35,018 bases of DNA from Bacillota bacterium (GTDB lineage Bacteria > Bacillota > Clostridia > Clostridiales > Caloramatoraceae), in assembly GCA_023415335.1 (NCBI GenBank), contig JAEZLD010000067.1:1-35018 (forward strand). Direction: 5' to 3'. The translations under genes and the position numbers were made by a program. The notes below the pieces were generated by a model. It was not told the origin of the DNA, did no database searches, and saw only the letters and a list, made by a program, of their open reading frames with translations. Below, one piece after another: positions 7,973-16,961 of this stretch. Positions within the stretch are counted from its first letter, which is position 1. Every line of letters starts with the position of its first letter.

Positions 7973-8766
7973 TAATCTAATGCTATTCCCATATATATAT
8001 CCTCAGAAAATGGAATATTTTCTGTCATTATCATCCCAAAGCATTGATCCTGGACCGTTCCAGGGCGCCTAATCAGAGCACTTTGATATCCTAAGGAGTG
8101 TACAAGCTTTGGTATGTAGCTTTTTGCATTTGTTCCTATGGCCTCACGAATAAATACCTTTTTATCTCCAGGCTCTGCAAGTATAAATACACTTGGATTT
8201 TCAAGGCTGTCAGTATAAGCTCCTCCTCCAGACTCCTGGACATAGGATAGGGCATTTGTAACAATCTGAGGACTCCAGCTGATATATCCTCTGAAATTCT
8301 TTTCTATAAGAGTTTTTCTGTATTTCATGCCTTCCTGTACAGAGAGCTTAATTAAGGCTGGCCCTGAGGAAGAATAGCTGTGGACCTCTGTTTTTATACC
8401 TGAAAAGGGCTTAAAGCCTTCATTGGCATAATAACCAGCCAGCTTTTCTGATGCTGGCCTAAGGAAAAGTCCATATTTTTTATCAGCTATTGCTTTTTTG
8501 TATGAAAGCTTTAAAAGCTGGCCCATCTTTCCCTGCTTCCTGTAGCCTGGATGGGTGCAGGCAGCATAAATATAGTACAGGGGATAGACATTCTTTCCTA
8601 TTACTAGATTTCCGTCTAAAAGCACAAGCATGGAACAGGGAATGCTTCCATCGTACAGAACCATAATCCTGTCCTCTGGTGTCATATTCCAAAGGCCTTC
8701 TGCGTCATTATAGCTATCCTCCGGAAAACATAGCATATATAAATCGATAAAATCCTGTTTATTCAT
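7972..8766 (-). CDS. GNAT family N-acetyltransferase
   Basis: 264-residue protein that probably moves an acetyl group from acetyl-CoA to an amine. The acetyl-CoA-binding motif A is visible as ACTHPGYRKQGKMGQLL near residue 70, with strand MVLYDGSIPCSMLVLLDG before it and FLRPASEKLAGYYANEGF (motif B region) after it. The C-terminal half is less typical and may be a second, degenerate domain. It begins 3 bases after the DUF2156 gene, with AGAAGGAT inside the end of that gene as ribosome site, so the two are cotranscribed. The substrate is unknown. Confidence 0.85.
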   Translation of the reverse strand: MNKQDFIDLYMLCFPEDSYNDAEGLWNMTPEDRIMVLYDGSIPCSMLVLLDGNLVIGKNVYPLYYIYAACTHPGYRKQGKMGQLLKLSYKKAIADKKYGLFLRPASEKLAGYYANEGFKPFSGIKTEVHSYSSSGPALIKLSVQEGMKYRKTLIEKNFRGYISWSPQIVTNALSYVQESGGGAYTDSLENPSVFILAEPGDKKVFIREAIGTNAKSYIPKLVHSLGYQSALIRRPGTVQDQCFGMIMTENIPFSEDIYMGIALD

Positions 8767-8769
8767 AAA

Positions 8770-9687
8770 CTAAAAATCCTTCTGTTTGCAAATATATTTT
8801 TCCAGCAGTATTTCGGGTTTATAGGAGAGCTTTGCCTTTCTGAGGCCCTCAAGACCCATATCGTCCTCACGATTAAGAAAAGTGTAGCTTTCAGGAACAT
8901 GTGCTGCAAATTCCTTGTTTATTACAGTGTAAGCTTCTCTGAATTCCGGGAGTGCCTTTTCTACATGTACATCAAATACATTGTTATTAATGGCAGAGCC
9001 ATAGGTAAAGGCAACCACCTTTCCATCCACCCTGATAAGTCCTCCTATGACCCCAAGCTCATCACGATGATGCAGTATATAGCTAATTGCCTCGTTTTCA
9101 GTTTCAAGGGTGCTTTCAGGATCCTCTTCCTTACGTTTTCTGTACCATTCCTCTGACATTAAAAGCACATCCTTAAGGTTTGAGTCATTTATATCCTCAT
9201 AGGACCACTGGTACGTTTTACTGAAAGCTGCTATATGGTTTCTTTTAGAGTGATACTTGCGGCCTGCTAGCTCTGCAAGGTCTGTACGCCTGTATATATA
9301 CTCAAAATCATCTCTTGAAGGGGTGATTTCAAATCTGTCACCATATAGCTCCTTGAATTTTTCAAACCTTGCCCCTTGTGAGGTAAGGAAGAGAACTGGC
9401 TTATTACAGCAGGTGTTACAGGTATATATCATTCTGTCAACACCAGTTTTTATATCTTCACCAAAGGGTAGTAGAAAAAGATTCTCGCAATGTTCTCCAA
9501 CACGGATGTATACCTGATTATCCTCAATTGCTACCTGATGGTTGTAACATCTACACCACATTATAAGACTTACAAAGGAACCTTCACAAGAGTAGTCCGA
9601 GTATTTTAACAGAGCAGGCTCCAGAAGGCTCTTCATGGATATGTCCGGTTTGATGTAGTGTATTATCTTGTTATCAGTAGTTAACAT
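8770..9687 (-). CDS. DUF2156 (phosphatidylglycerol lysyltransferase-like) protein
   Basis: 305-residue soluble protein of the DUF2156 family, a GNAT-like fold related to the catalytic domain of MprF-type aminoacyl-phospholipid synthases. Visible family features are GRKYHSKRNHIAAF near residue 140, a GKVVAFTYGSAINNNVFDVH strand pair near 225-245 and the C-terminal FLNREDDMGLEGLRKAKLSY. It lacks the membrane domain of MprF, so a lipid substrate is not implied. AGGAGC upstream of ATG 9687 supports the start. First gene of a two-gene minus-strand operon with the GNAT gene; the pair may act on related substrates. Confidence 0.85.
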   Translation of the reverse strand: MLTTDNKIIHYIKPDISMKSLLEPALLKYSDYSCEGSFVSLIMWCRCYNHQVAIEDNQVYIRVGEHCENLFLLPFGEDIKTGVDRMIYTCNTCCNKPVLFLTSQGARFEKFKELYGDRFEITPSRDDFEYIYRRTDLAELAGRKYHSKRNHIAAFSKTYQWSYEDINDSNLKDVLLMSEEWYRKRKEEDPESTLETENEAISYILHHRDELGVIGGLIRVDGKVVAFTYGSAINNNVFDVHVEKALPEFREAYTVINKEFAAHVPESYTFLNREDDMGLEGLRKAKLSYKPEILLEKYICKQKDF

Positions 9688-9789
9688 AAAAATGCTCCTT
9701 ATTTTGATTTTAAATATTTTGTATATTTTAACATATATAATATTACCTTAATTGATTATTACATGCAAGGTGATTTAAATTATAAAGGT

Positions 9790-9818
9790 CAGGAGCGCAG
9801 TGAATATCTGCGCTCCTG
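9790..9818 (-). terminator. Hairpin terminator downstream of nifJ
   Basis: CAGGAGCGCAG (9790-9800) pairs with CTGCGCTCCTG (9808-9818) around a 7-base loop. In the minus direction ACCTTTATAATTT follows, a weak U-rich tail, so termination may be partial. Confidence 0.7.
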
Positions 9819-9830
9819 AGTTACAGTGAT

Positions 9831-12800
9831 TTATTCTGCCATTTTTTTGTAGCCGTTGTATCTTTCCTTTGCAGCTTCTTCAGCCTTTTCGAAGAGCTCC
9901 TCTGCTGCATCTGGGAATTCTCTTGTAAGTGAAGTGTATCTTACCTGGTTGTTCAGGAAATCCCTGAAGCTTGCAGTAGGTTCTTTTGAATCAAGAATGA
10001 ATGGATTCTTGTTTTCCTTCTTAAGCTCAGGATTAAACCTGTAAAGATGCCAGTAGCCAGCTGCAACTGCCTGCTGCTCGTTGGCCTGTGTCCTTCCCAT
10101 GCCTTCCTTTAATCCGTGGTTGATACATGGAGCATAACAGATGATAAGTGATGGTCCATTATACTTCTCAGCCTCTGTTATAGCTTTAAGGAACTGGTTC
10201 TTATCTGCTCCCATAGCAACCTGTGCAACGTATACATAGCCATAGGTGGCAGCTATCATTCCTAAATCCTTTTTCTTTATACGTTTTCCTGAAGCTGCAA
10301 ACTTAGCAACAGCTCCTATTGGAGTGGCTTTTGATGACTGTCCGCCGGTGTTGGAGTATACCTCAGTGTCAAATACAAGTACGTTTACATTTTCTCCAGA
10401 GGCAAGTACATGATCCAGACCGCCGTAGCCTATATCATATGCCCAGCCATCTCCGCCTACGATCCATACAGATTTCTTTACAAGGAAATCCTTCTTGTCA
10501 ATTATTTCGTCTAATATTTCCTTTGCACGTCCATCTACATTAGCGTTTTCTATACCCTTTATAATGTTTATAGATGCTGCCTTTGTAGTATCTGCATCAT
10601 CCATACCATTTATCCAGGTAGTGAAGGAATCCTTAAGCTCCTGAGCTATATCAAGCTTAAGTGCCTCTTCCATAAGGTCTTTAAGCTTCTCGCTCATATG
10701 CTTAACTCCAAGTGCCATTCCAAGACCATACTCTGCATTGTCCTCGAATAATGAGTTAGCCCATGCAGGACCTCTTCCATTTTTATCGGTGCAGTATGGA
10801 GTTGATGGAGCAGATGCTCCCCATATGGATGAACAGCCTGTAGCATTTGCAATCATCATTCTGTCTCCGTACAGTTGGGTAATAACCTTAATATATGGGG
10901 TTTCACCACAGCCTGCACATGCACCAGAGAACTCAAGGTATGGTTTTGCAAACTGGCTTCCCTTAACAGTGTTCTTAGCAACAAGATTATCCTTAACATC
11001 TACCTTCATTGCATAGTTCCAGTTAGCTATTCCCTCAGCAGTCTGTGTCTCAATTGGCTTCATTATGAGTGCTTTTTCCTTTGCAGGACATATATCAGCA
11101 CAGTTTCCACAGCCTGCACAGTCAAGAGGACTTACCTGCATCCTGTAGGTTACGTTTTCAAGTCCCTTGCCTATAGCTTTCTTTGTCTTAAATGCTTCAG
11201 GAGCATTTGCCAGCTCTTCATCGTTTACAAGCACAGGCCTTATAGCAGCGTGTGGACATACAAATGAACACTGGTTACACTGAATACATTTATCTATCTG
11301 CCATTCAGGTACATTTACAGCAATTCCGCGCTTCTCATAAGCTGAGGTTCCCATTGGGAAGGTTCCATCAGGTGCATCCATAAAAGCACTTACTGGAAGG
11401 GAATCTCCCTCCTGACGGTTTATTGTTTCAACTACCTTCTTTATGAATTCAGGAGCCTCTGTCTCACAAGCAGCTTCTTCCTTAGCTTCCTTCCAGGACT
11501 CAGGTACGTCAACCTTAACTAAGGCATCTGTTCCCTTGTCAACTGCAAGCTTATTCATGTTAACAATCTTTTCTCCCTTTTTGCCATAGGATTTCACAAT
11601 GGAATCCTTAAGGTAGCCAACAGCTTCATCTAACGGAATAACATTAGCCAGCTTGAAGAAAGCAGCCTGCATAATCATGTTGATTCTGGTTCCAAGGCCT
11701 ATTTCCTCAGCAATGTCGGTAGCATTAATTGTATAGAACTTTATATCGTTTTCTGCAATATATTTTTTCATGTTTGCAGGGAGGTACATATCAAGCTGCT
11801 CAGCATCCCACTTGCAATTCAGTACAAAGGTGCCGCCCTTCTTTAATCCCTTTATAACATCATACTGATGAACATAAGCCTGGTTATGACAAGCTATGAA
11901 ATCAGCCTCGTCTATAAGGTATGTGGAGCGGATTGGTTTCTTTCCAAATCTTAAATGGGATATGGTTACACCGCCTGATTTTTTTGAATCGTATGAGAAA
12001 TATCCCTGTGCATAAAGTGGAGTATCATCTCCTATTATCTTTATTGCACTCTTGTTTGCACCTACAGTTCCATCTGAGCCAAGTCCCCAGAACTTACACC
12101 TTATTGTTCCTTCAGGAGCAGTGGTGAAGTTTTCAGGAGTCTTAAGTGAAGTATAGGTTACATCGTCGTTTATTCCGATTGTAAACTGATTTTTTGGCTC
12201 ATCAAGCTCAAGGTTATCATAAACCGCCTTTATCTGTGCAGGAGTAGTATCCTTAGAGCCGAGACCATAGCGTCCGCCTATTATAAGAGGAGCATTAGCC
12301 ATATTATAATATACTGAGCGTATATCAAGATATAATGGGTCTCCTATTGCACCAGGCTCCTTAGTTCTGTCAAGTACTGCAATCCTCTTAACAGTAGAAG
12401 GCATAACATCAAACAAATATTTGGTTGCGAAAGGCCTGTAAAGGTGCACTGTTATAAGTCCAACATTTGAACCATGTGCATTCATGAAATCAATTGTTTC
12501 CTTAATGGTTTCTGTAACAGAACCCATAGCTATGATTATGTTTTCTGCAGTCTCAGAACCATAGTAGGTGAATGGCTTATATTCTCTGCCTGTGAGCTTT
12601 GAAATTTCATCCATGTAAGAGGAAACTATTTCTGGTATTGCATCATAGTATTTGTTGCAGGCTTCTCTAGCCTGGAAGAATATATCTGGGTTCTGTGCAG
12701 TACCTCTTGTTACTGGGTGCTCTGGATTAAGTGCATTATCTCTGAATGTCTTTATAGAATCCCAGTCTACAAGCTTCTTAAGGTCCTCATAATCAAGAAC

Positions 12801-13352
12801 CTCAATTTTCTGAACCTCATGTGAGGTCCTGAAACCATCGAAGAAGTGGAGGAATGGAACCCTTCCCTTAATTGCGGAAAGATGAGCTACTCCAGCTAAA
12901 TCCATTGCTTCCTGTACTGAGCTTGATGCTAACAGGGCAAAGCCTGTCTGCCTACAAGCCATAACATCAGAATGGTCTCCGAAAATTGATAGAGCATGGC
13001 TTGCAAGAGCACGTGCAGACACGTGGAATACTCCTGGAAGCAGTTCTCCAGCTATTTTGTACATGTTAGGTATCATCAGAAGGAGACCTTGTGATGCTGT
13101 GAATGTGGTTGTCAGGGCGCCAGCTGCAAGAGAGCCGTGTACAGCACCTGCTGCTCCTCCCTCTGACTGCATCTCTACAACCTTTACTTCCTGTCCAAAA
13201 ATGTTCTTTTGTCCATGGGCTGCCCACTCATCAACGTTCTCTGCCATTGGTGAAGATGGGGTTATAGGGTATATAGCAGCAACATCAGTAAATGCATATG
13301 CGACATATGCTGCCGCTTGATTACCATCCATGGTTTTCATTTTCTTTGCCAT
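9831..13352 (-). CDS. nifJ: Pyruvate:ferredoxin (flavodoxin) oxidoreductase
   Basis: Single-chain enzyme that converts pyruvate and CoA to acetyl-CoA and CO2 while reducing ferredoxin, the central step of clostridial fermentation in the cytoplasm. At 1173 residues it has the usual homodimeric PFOR length. Order: the domain with YPITPSSPMAENVDEWA near residue 30, the gamma-type domain, two 4Fe-4S motifs CIQCNQCSFVCP near 688 and CAGCGNCADICP near 743, CAGCGETPYIK near 815 (third cluster region), the thiamine-diphosphate motif GDGWAYDIGYGG near 964 and NTGGQSSKATP near 1000. GGAGGT precedes ATG 13352. It is a single gene with a long AT-rich leader; a Rex-like palindrome overlaps its likely -35 box. 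Confidence 0.98.
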   Translation of the reverse strand: MAKKMKTMDGNQAAAYVAYAFTDVAAIYPITPSSPMAENVDEWAAHGQKNIFGQEVKVVEMQSEGGAAGAVHGSLAAGALTTTFTASQGLLLMIPNMYKIAGELLPGVFHVSARALASHALSIFGDHSDVMACRQTGFALLASSSVQEAMDLAGVAHLSAIKGRVPFLHFFDGFRTSHEVQKIEVLDYEDLKKLVDWDSIKTFRDNALNPEHPVTRGTAQNPDIFFQAREACNKYYDAIPEIVSSYMDEISKLTGREYKPFTYYGSETAENIIIAMGSVTETIKETIDFMNAHGSNVGLITVHLYRPFATKYLFDVMPSTVKRIAVLDRTKEPGAIGDPLYLDIRSVYYNMANAPLIIGGRYGLGSKDTTPAQIKAVYDNLELDEPKNQFTIGINDDVTYTSLKTPENFTTAPEGTIRCKFWGLGSDGTVGANKSAIKIIGDDTPLYAQGYFSYDSKKSGGVTISHLRFGKKPIRSTYLIDEADFIACHNQAYVHQYDVIKGLKKGGTFVLNCKWDAEQLDMYLPANMKKYIAENDIKFYTINATDIAEEIGLGTRINMIMQAAFFKLANVIPLDEAVGYLKDSIVKSYGKKGEKIVNMNKLAVDKGTDALVKVDVPESWKEAKEEAACETEAPEFIKKVVETINRQEGDSLPVSAFMDAPDGTFPMGTSAYEKRGIAVNVPEWQIDKCIQCNQCSFVCPHAAIRPVLVNDEELANAPEAFKTKKAIGKGLENVTYRMQVSPLDCAGCGNCADICPAKEKALIMKPIETQTAEGIANWNYAMKVDVKDNLVAKNTVKGSQFAKPYLEFSGACAGCGETPYIKVITQLYGDRMMIANATGCSSIWGASAPSTPYCTDKNGRGPAWANSLFEDNAEYGLGMALGVKHMSEKLKDLMEEALKLDIAQELKDSFTTWINGMDDADTTKAASINIIKGIENANVDGRAKEILDEIIDKKDFLVKKSVWIVGGDGWAYDIGYGGLDHVLASGENVNVLVFDTEVYSNTGGQSSKATPIGAVAKFAASGKRIKKKDLGMIAATYGYVYVAQVAMGADKNQFLKAITEAEKYNGPSLIICYAPCINHGLKEGMGRTQANEQQAVAAGYWHLYRFNPELKKENKNPFILDSKEPTASFRDFLNNQVRYTSLTREFPDAAEELFEKAEEAAKERYNGYKKMAE

Positions 13353-13824
13353 AAATGTACCTCCTTTGAATATTTAATAATCCATACATATCTATGATAA
13401 CATTATTACTACATATAATAAATAATTGAAATGTTAAATAATAGTCAACATATTGGGCCAAAATGTAAATAAATCTAAACAATTACTAAAATTGCTTAAA
13501 ACTTAATACGAAAGCAAATAAATATCTAAAAAATTAAGTTTTTCTATAAAAAAAATAATTTTTAAAATTAAAACCTAAGGGATAATTATCTATGTGTACA
13601 AATAGCCGTTAATTACATGGCTTTAGGGATTTTAGCTTATGCTGTATCACGTTTTTGTATTGTAAATGCTTAGAATTATGAATATCAAAAAATATTGTAA
13701 AAAACTAGTGTAAAAAATAACAATTTATGTGTTTAATGTTTAAAATATGGCCAGCTGTCAATAATTTAAATAGATACAGGATAAATGCTACCTGTAACAA
13801 ATTAAATGATGGAGTGGTGCAGCT
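13353..13824. other. Long AT-rich divergent intergenic region
   Basis: 472 bases without a gene between nifJ (minus) and the 445-residue gene (plus). Very A/T-rich with several homopolymer runs around 13530-13570. Apart from the nifJ promoter candidate and a loose TGTCAA/GATAAA pair near 13756-13785 in front of the plus-strand gene, I see no reading frame with a ribosome site and no strong hairpin. Confidence 0.6.
13420..13448 (-). promoter_or_regulatory. Candidate nifJ promoter with Rex-like site
   Basis: Read on the minus strand, TTGACT (13443-13448) is followed after 17 bases by TTATTT (13420-13425). The stretch 13431-13448 reads TTGACTATTATTTAACAT and resembles the Rex operator TTGTTAANNNNTTAACAA, with one good half-site and 10 of 14 defined positions matching. 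Rex represses fermentation genes when NADH is low relative to NAD+. The match is partial and read by eye. Confidence 0.4.
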
Positions 13825-15162
13825 TTGACAGATAAGGAAATTATAATGGGTTATGAAAACTATCTAAGGTCAAAAGGTATGGATGATGAAAATGTTAAAT
13901 ATCATCTTCTTGTTGTACGTCTGTTATCCAATGAGGTGCTTGTTTTTTTCGATGAGCAGCTTAATACCATTGACAGTTATTGCTTTGAGGAGTTCACCGA
14001 TAAAATCAGGATGATTGACGACAAATTGGGAGGAAGAGAGGGCATTCCTAAAATGCTGGATTCACTCCTTGAGTTTACAGAGTTTCTTAAGCAGGCCAGA
14101 CTAATAAAGGGTGGTAAGATAGCCTATTACAAACGTATGTTTTCTGATAAGGAAATATGTCTTGATAAGTATGACAGAATGACTGGGAAGAAGGACGACA
14201 GTAAGGAATATATTAGAAGTCTGGTAAATACAAGGTTTTGTTCCAGGGTTCTTGAAGTAGTAGAGGATGTAAATCTATATGAATTTCCTACTATGAATAT
14301 TGTGGAAAAAATAATTAATGATGTTCCCATGGATAGAAGTGAGATGGATGAGCATACAGACATCCTAAAGGGAATATTGGACGGAGCTGGGTTTATAGAG
14401 CTTAAAAATGGCATGGTGGAGATAACTAAAAAGGGCCGTGCATTTTCAAGACTTAATGTTGATGAAAGGTATGCACTTCTTCTTCATATTCTGACCTGCA
14501 GCTGTTACTGGGACCATGCATTATGGAATCATGACCGGAGGATTACTACGGAGGAGTTTGACAGTCTTATAGGTGCCTTCTCATCTGTATTCAGCAAGTC
14601 CAATGAGCTTATTATAGATATGGGCATAATAAAAGACTTCAACAGCGAAAATGTAGCCATAGAAATTGCTAAGGACAGATTCAGGATTGCAAGGGCTGAG
14701 GCTCTCCCATATGGAGGAACTATAATTGATTTGTCCTTTTCTGGCATGGGGCTTATAGATATTTCCATAGGAAGGGGAGGGGAGCTTATATATAGGCCCA
14801 GCACCTTTGGAATGAAGCTGTTTAACGCCATATATATTGAAAACAGCTATGGCCTTAAGAGTAGCATGGATATAATAGGCATAATGATAAAGCAAAAGGA
14901 ATATGACAGGGCAGAGGCAGAGATATTAAATTACCTGTGCACCTATGGAAGCAGCATAGTTTTATGGAATTACTTAGGCCAGCTATACCTTATGAAGAAG
15001 GAATACAAGAGCGCCTATAACGTACTAAAGCATGCCTATGAAAATTCATCCAAAAGAGGAAAGGCTGCTAAATCAGTGCTTTATCATCTTGTGCTCTGCT
15101 GCAGAAAGCTCAATCTCAAGTCCGATATAGAAAGCTATGAGGAAAAGCTCCAGAGCATGTAA
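13825..15162 (+). CDS. Unrecognised 445-residue protein with C-terminal TPR-like repeats
   Basis: I do not recognise this family. The protein is soluble, acidic and without signal peptide. Residues 1-115 are helical and loosely resemble the core-binding (SAM-like) domain of tyrosine recombinases (YLRSKGMDDENVKYHL), but no catalytic domain follows. Residues about 150-210 (FPTMNIVEKIINDV, ILDGAGFIELKNGMVEITKKG) look like a winged-helix fold. The last 100 residues (WNYLGQLYLMKKEYKSAYNVLKHAYENS) have the spacing of tetratricopeptide repeats. TTG 13825 is chosen because GGAGTGG lies about 10 bases upstream; ATG 13846 is the alternative. Monocistronic, divergent from nifJ. A regulatory or scaffold role is possible but unproven. 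Confidence 0.75.
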   Translation: MTDKEIIMGYENYLRSKGMDDENVKYHLLVVRLLSNEVLVFFDEQLNTIDSYCFEEFTDKIRMIDDKLGGREGIPKMLDSLLEFTEFLKQARLIKGGKIAYYKRMFSDKEICLDKYDRMTGKKDDSKEYIRSLVNTRFCSRVLEVVEDVNLYEFPTMNIVEKIINDVPMDRSEMDEHTDILKGILDGAGFIELKNGMVEITKKGRAFSRLNVDERYALLLHILTCSCYWDHALWNHDRRITTEEFDSLIGAFSSVFSKSNELIIDMGIIKDFNSENVAIEIAKDRFRIARAEALPYGGTIIDLSFSGMGLIDISIGRGGELIYRPSTFGMKLFNAIYIENSYGLKSSMDIIGIMIKQKEYDRAEAEILNYLCTYGSSIVLWNYLGQLYLMKKEYKSAYNVLKHAYENSSKRGKAAKSVLYHLVLCCRKLNLKSDIESYEEKLQSM

Positions 15163-15227
15163 ATTGTAGGGGCGGTTACATCCCTTTAGGATATTTTCCT
15201 GTGCCGACCCAGGTTATATCTTTACCT

Positions 15228-15256
15228 GTAGGAGCGGAACTCCGTTCCGCTCCTAC
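15228..15256. repeat. Perfect GC-rich palindrome, REP-like
   Basis: GTAGGAGCGGAAC (15228-15240) and its exact complement (15244-15256) surround TCC. No T-tract follows on either strand. A related half-copy, TGTAGGGGCGGTTAC, lies at 15165-15179 without its partner arm. Palindromes starting GTAGGGGCG or GTAGGAGCG are frequent dispersed repeats in anaerobic Firmicutes, so this is probably one copy. Copy number is not testable here. Confidence 0.6.
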
Positions 15257-15293
15257 GAATATGTTTATATAATTGGGGTGTTTTATATATTGC

Positions 15294-16766
15294 TTATTCC
15301 CCGTATGATTCAGCTATGGAATTAAGCAGATCCTGCTTGGTCTGCCATAATTGTTTTGAAAGGTCCACATAGTATTTATGCGGGTTATCAAACCTCAGTA
15401 CTTCCTTCCACAGGCTATCCATTTCCTTTGTACAGAATTCCTTTATTTCCTTTGTAGTTGGAAGGCTATATACACATTGTCCATTTTTAAAGACTTCAAC
15501 CAGGAGCTTTCTTACGTGGAAGTTCTTTATGGTTTTCTTTTTCCATGTATATATTGGGTCGAATATAACAAGAGGCTGTTCTGTATCAATGGTTTCATCT
15601 GCAAAGGATACCAGGTCTGCAATAGCCTTATTTGTTTTGTTATCAAATATTCTGTATATCTGTTTGAAGCCTGGATTGGTTATTTTTTCTTCGTTTTCGC
15701 TAACCTTTATCCTTGGCTTTATTACGCCGTTGTCCTCAACAGCAACAAGCTTATAAACTCCCCCGAATACAGGCTCTGATTTTGCTGTTATGAGCCTTTC
15801 TCCAACACCGAAGCTGTCTATACGTGCTCCTTGGGACAGCACATCCCTAATCACATGCTCATCTAAAGAATTTGAGATTACTATTTTACAGTCAGAAAAG
15901 CCTGCCTCATCCAGCATCCTTCTGGCCTGGGCTGTAAGGTAGGTTATATCTCCACTGTCAATTCTTATTCCTGCAGGCCTTTTGCCCATAGGTAAAAGCT
16001 CTTCCTTGAACACTTTAATCGCATTCGGAATGCCCGATTTAAGTACATTGTAGGTGTCAACCAGCAGCACGCAGTTATCGGGATATGCTTTAGCCCATGC
16101 CCTGAAGGAATCCAGCTCGTTATCAAAAAGCTGTATCCAGCTGTGGGCCATTGTGCCAACGGCAGGAATGCCAAAGAGCTTATCGGATATGGTACATGCG
16201 GTGGAGGAGCAGCCTCCTATGTAAGCAGCCCTTGCCCCGTACACAGCTCCATCATAGCCCTGAGCCCTTCTTGAGCCGAATTCCATAACAGGCCTGCCCT
16301 CTGCAGCCCTCATTATACGGCTGGCTTTGGTGGCAATAAGGGTCTGATGGTTAACAGATAAGAGCACCATTGTTTCAACGAACTGCGCCTGTATGACGGG
16401 GCCTCTTACTGTTACCAGGGGTTCATTTGGGAAAACTGGTGTACCTTCAGGTATTGCCCAAACATCACAGGAGAATTTGAAGCTTTCCAGATAGGATAGG
16501 AATTCCTCTTCAAACTGATGCTTACCTCTGAGGTATTCTATGTCTGAAGGAGTAAACCTAAGGTTCTTCATATAATCAATAAGCTGCTCCAGTCCGGCTA
16601 CTATACAGTAACCTCCATTGTCAGGAATGCGTCTGAAGAACATGTCAAAATAGGCAATCTTATCTCCTATGCCGTTTTTTAAATATCCATTAGCCATTGT
16701 TATTTCGTAAAAGTCTACAAGGAGTGTCAGGTTTCTGCCCTCGCTCCAGTCGATTTCATGGTTCAT
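15294..16766 (-). CDS. pncB: Nicotinate phosphoribosyltransferase
   Basis: Joins nicotinate to PRPP, using ATP, to make nicotinate mononucleotide, the first step of NAD salvage from niacin. Family motifs: LTLLVDFYEITMANGYL near the N-terminus, FGSRRAQGYDGAVYGARAAY near residue 165, GTMAHSWIQLF near 205, LLVDTYNVLKSGIPNA near 235, GIRIDSGDITYL near 265 and DSFGVGERLIT near 315. The length of about 490 residues fits the Firmicutes type. ATG 16766 is preferred because AAGGAG lies 8 bases upstream; the in-frame TTG at 16784 overlaps that ribosome site. It is transcribed alone from a good promoter and diverges from the RsmB-like gene. Confidence 0.95.
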   Translation of the reverse strand: MNHEIDWSEGRNLTLLVDFYEITMANGYLKNGIGDKIAYFDMFFRRIPDNGGYCIVAGLEQLIDYMKNLRFTPSDIEYLRGKHQFEEEFLSYLESFKFSCDVWAIPEGTPVFPNEPLVTVRGPVIQAQFVETMVLLSVNHQTLIATKASRIMRAAEGRPVMEFGSRRAQGYDGAVYGARAAYIGGCSSTACTISDKLFGIPAVGTMAHSWIQLFDNELDSFRAWAKAYPDNCVLLVDTYNVLKSGIPNAIKVFKEELLPMGKRPAGIRIDSGDITYLTAQARRMLDEAGFSDCKIVISNSLDEHVIRDVLSQGARIDSFGVGERLITAKSEPVFGGVYKLVAVEDNGVIKPRIKVSENEEKITNPGFKQIYRIFDNKTNKAIADLVSFADETIDTEQPLVIFDPIYTWKKKTIKNFHVRKLLVEVFKNGQCVYSLPTTKEIKEFCTKEMDSLWKEVLRFDNPHKYYVDLSKQLWQTKQDLLNSIAESYGE

Positions 16767-16799
16767 TTTAGTAACTCCTTTCAAAAGTAAGTCATATAC

Positions 16800-16828
16800 A
16801 TTTTAATACTTATGCTATACAAATTCAA
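16800..16828 (-). promoter_or_regulatory. Promoter of pncB
   Basis: On the minus strand, TTGAAT (16823-16828), 17-base spacer, TAAAAT (16800-16805). This places the start of transcription about 25 bases before the chosen ATG. Confidence 0.65.
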
Positions 16829-16877
16829 CAAAAAAGCCATTAATATTGCCCCCTAAAAGGGAAATATGAATTATTGT

Positions 16878-16895
16878 TTGTAAGCTTCTTTACAA
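16878..16895. promoter_or_regulatory. Perfect palindrome in the pncB/RsmB-like divergent region
   Basis: TTGTAAGCTTCTTTACAA has arms TTGTAA and TTACAA (plus a G/C-flanked centre) with perfect outer symmetry. The right arm overlaps TTTACA, a possible -35 box for the plus-strand gene, with TATGCA 17 bases on. It looks like a repressor operator. It differs from the Rex consensus at three of 14 positions, so the regulator cannot be named. Confidence 0.45.
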
Positions 16896-16961
16896 TCATG
16901 CTACATTATGTTATGCATTTTATAAGACATAAATGCAAATTTTACTGTAGGAGGTTGAAGT

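Noticed and set aside
10875..11267. A 130-codon plus-strand frame inside nifJ (and similar frames on the opposite strand of typA, trhP and pncB)
   Set aside because: It is antisense to a well-supported essential gene, lacks a ribosome site and has no recognisable domain.
13825..14170. A tyrosine recombinase gene at the start of the 445-residue protein
   Set aside because: The similarity is limited to a short helical core-binding-like region; no R-H-R-Y catalytic domain follows.
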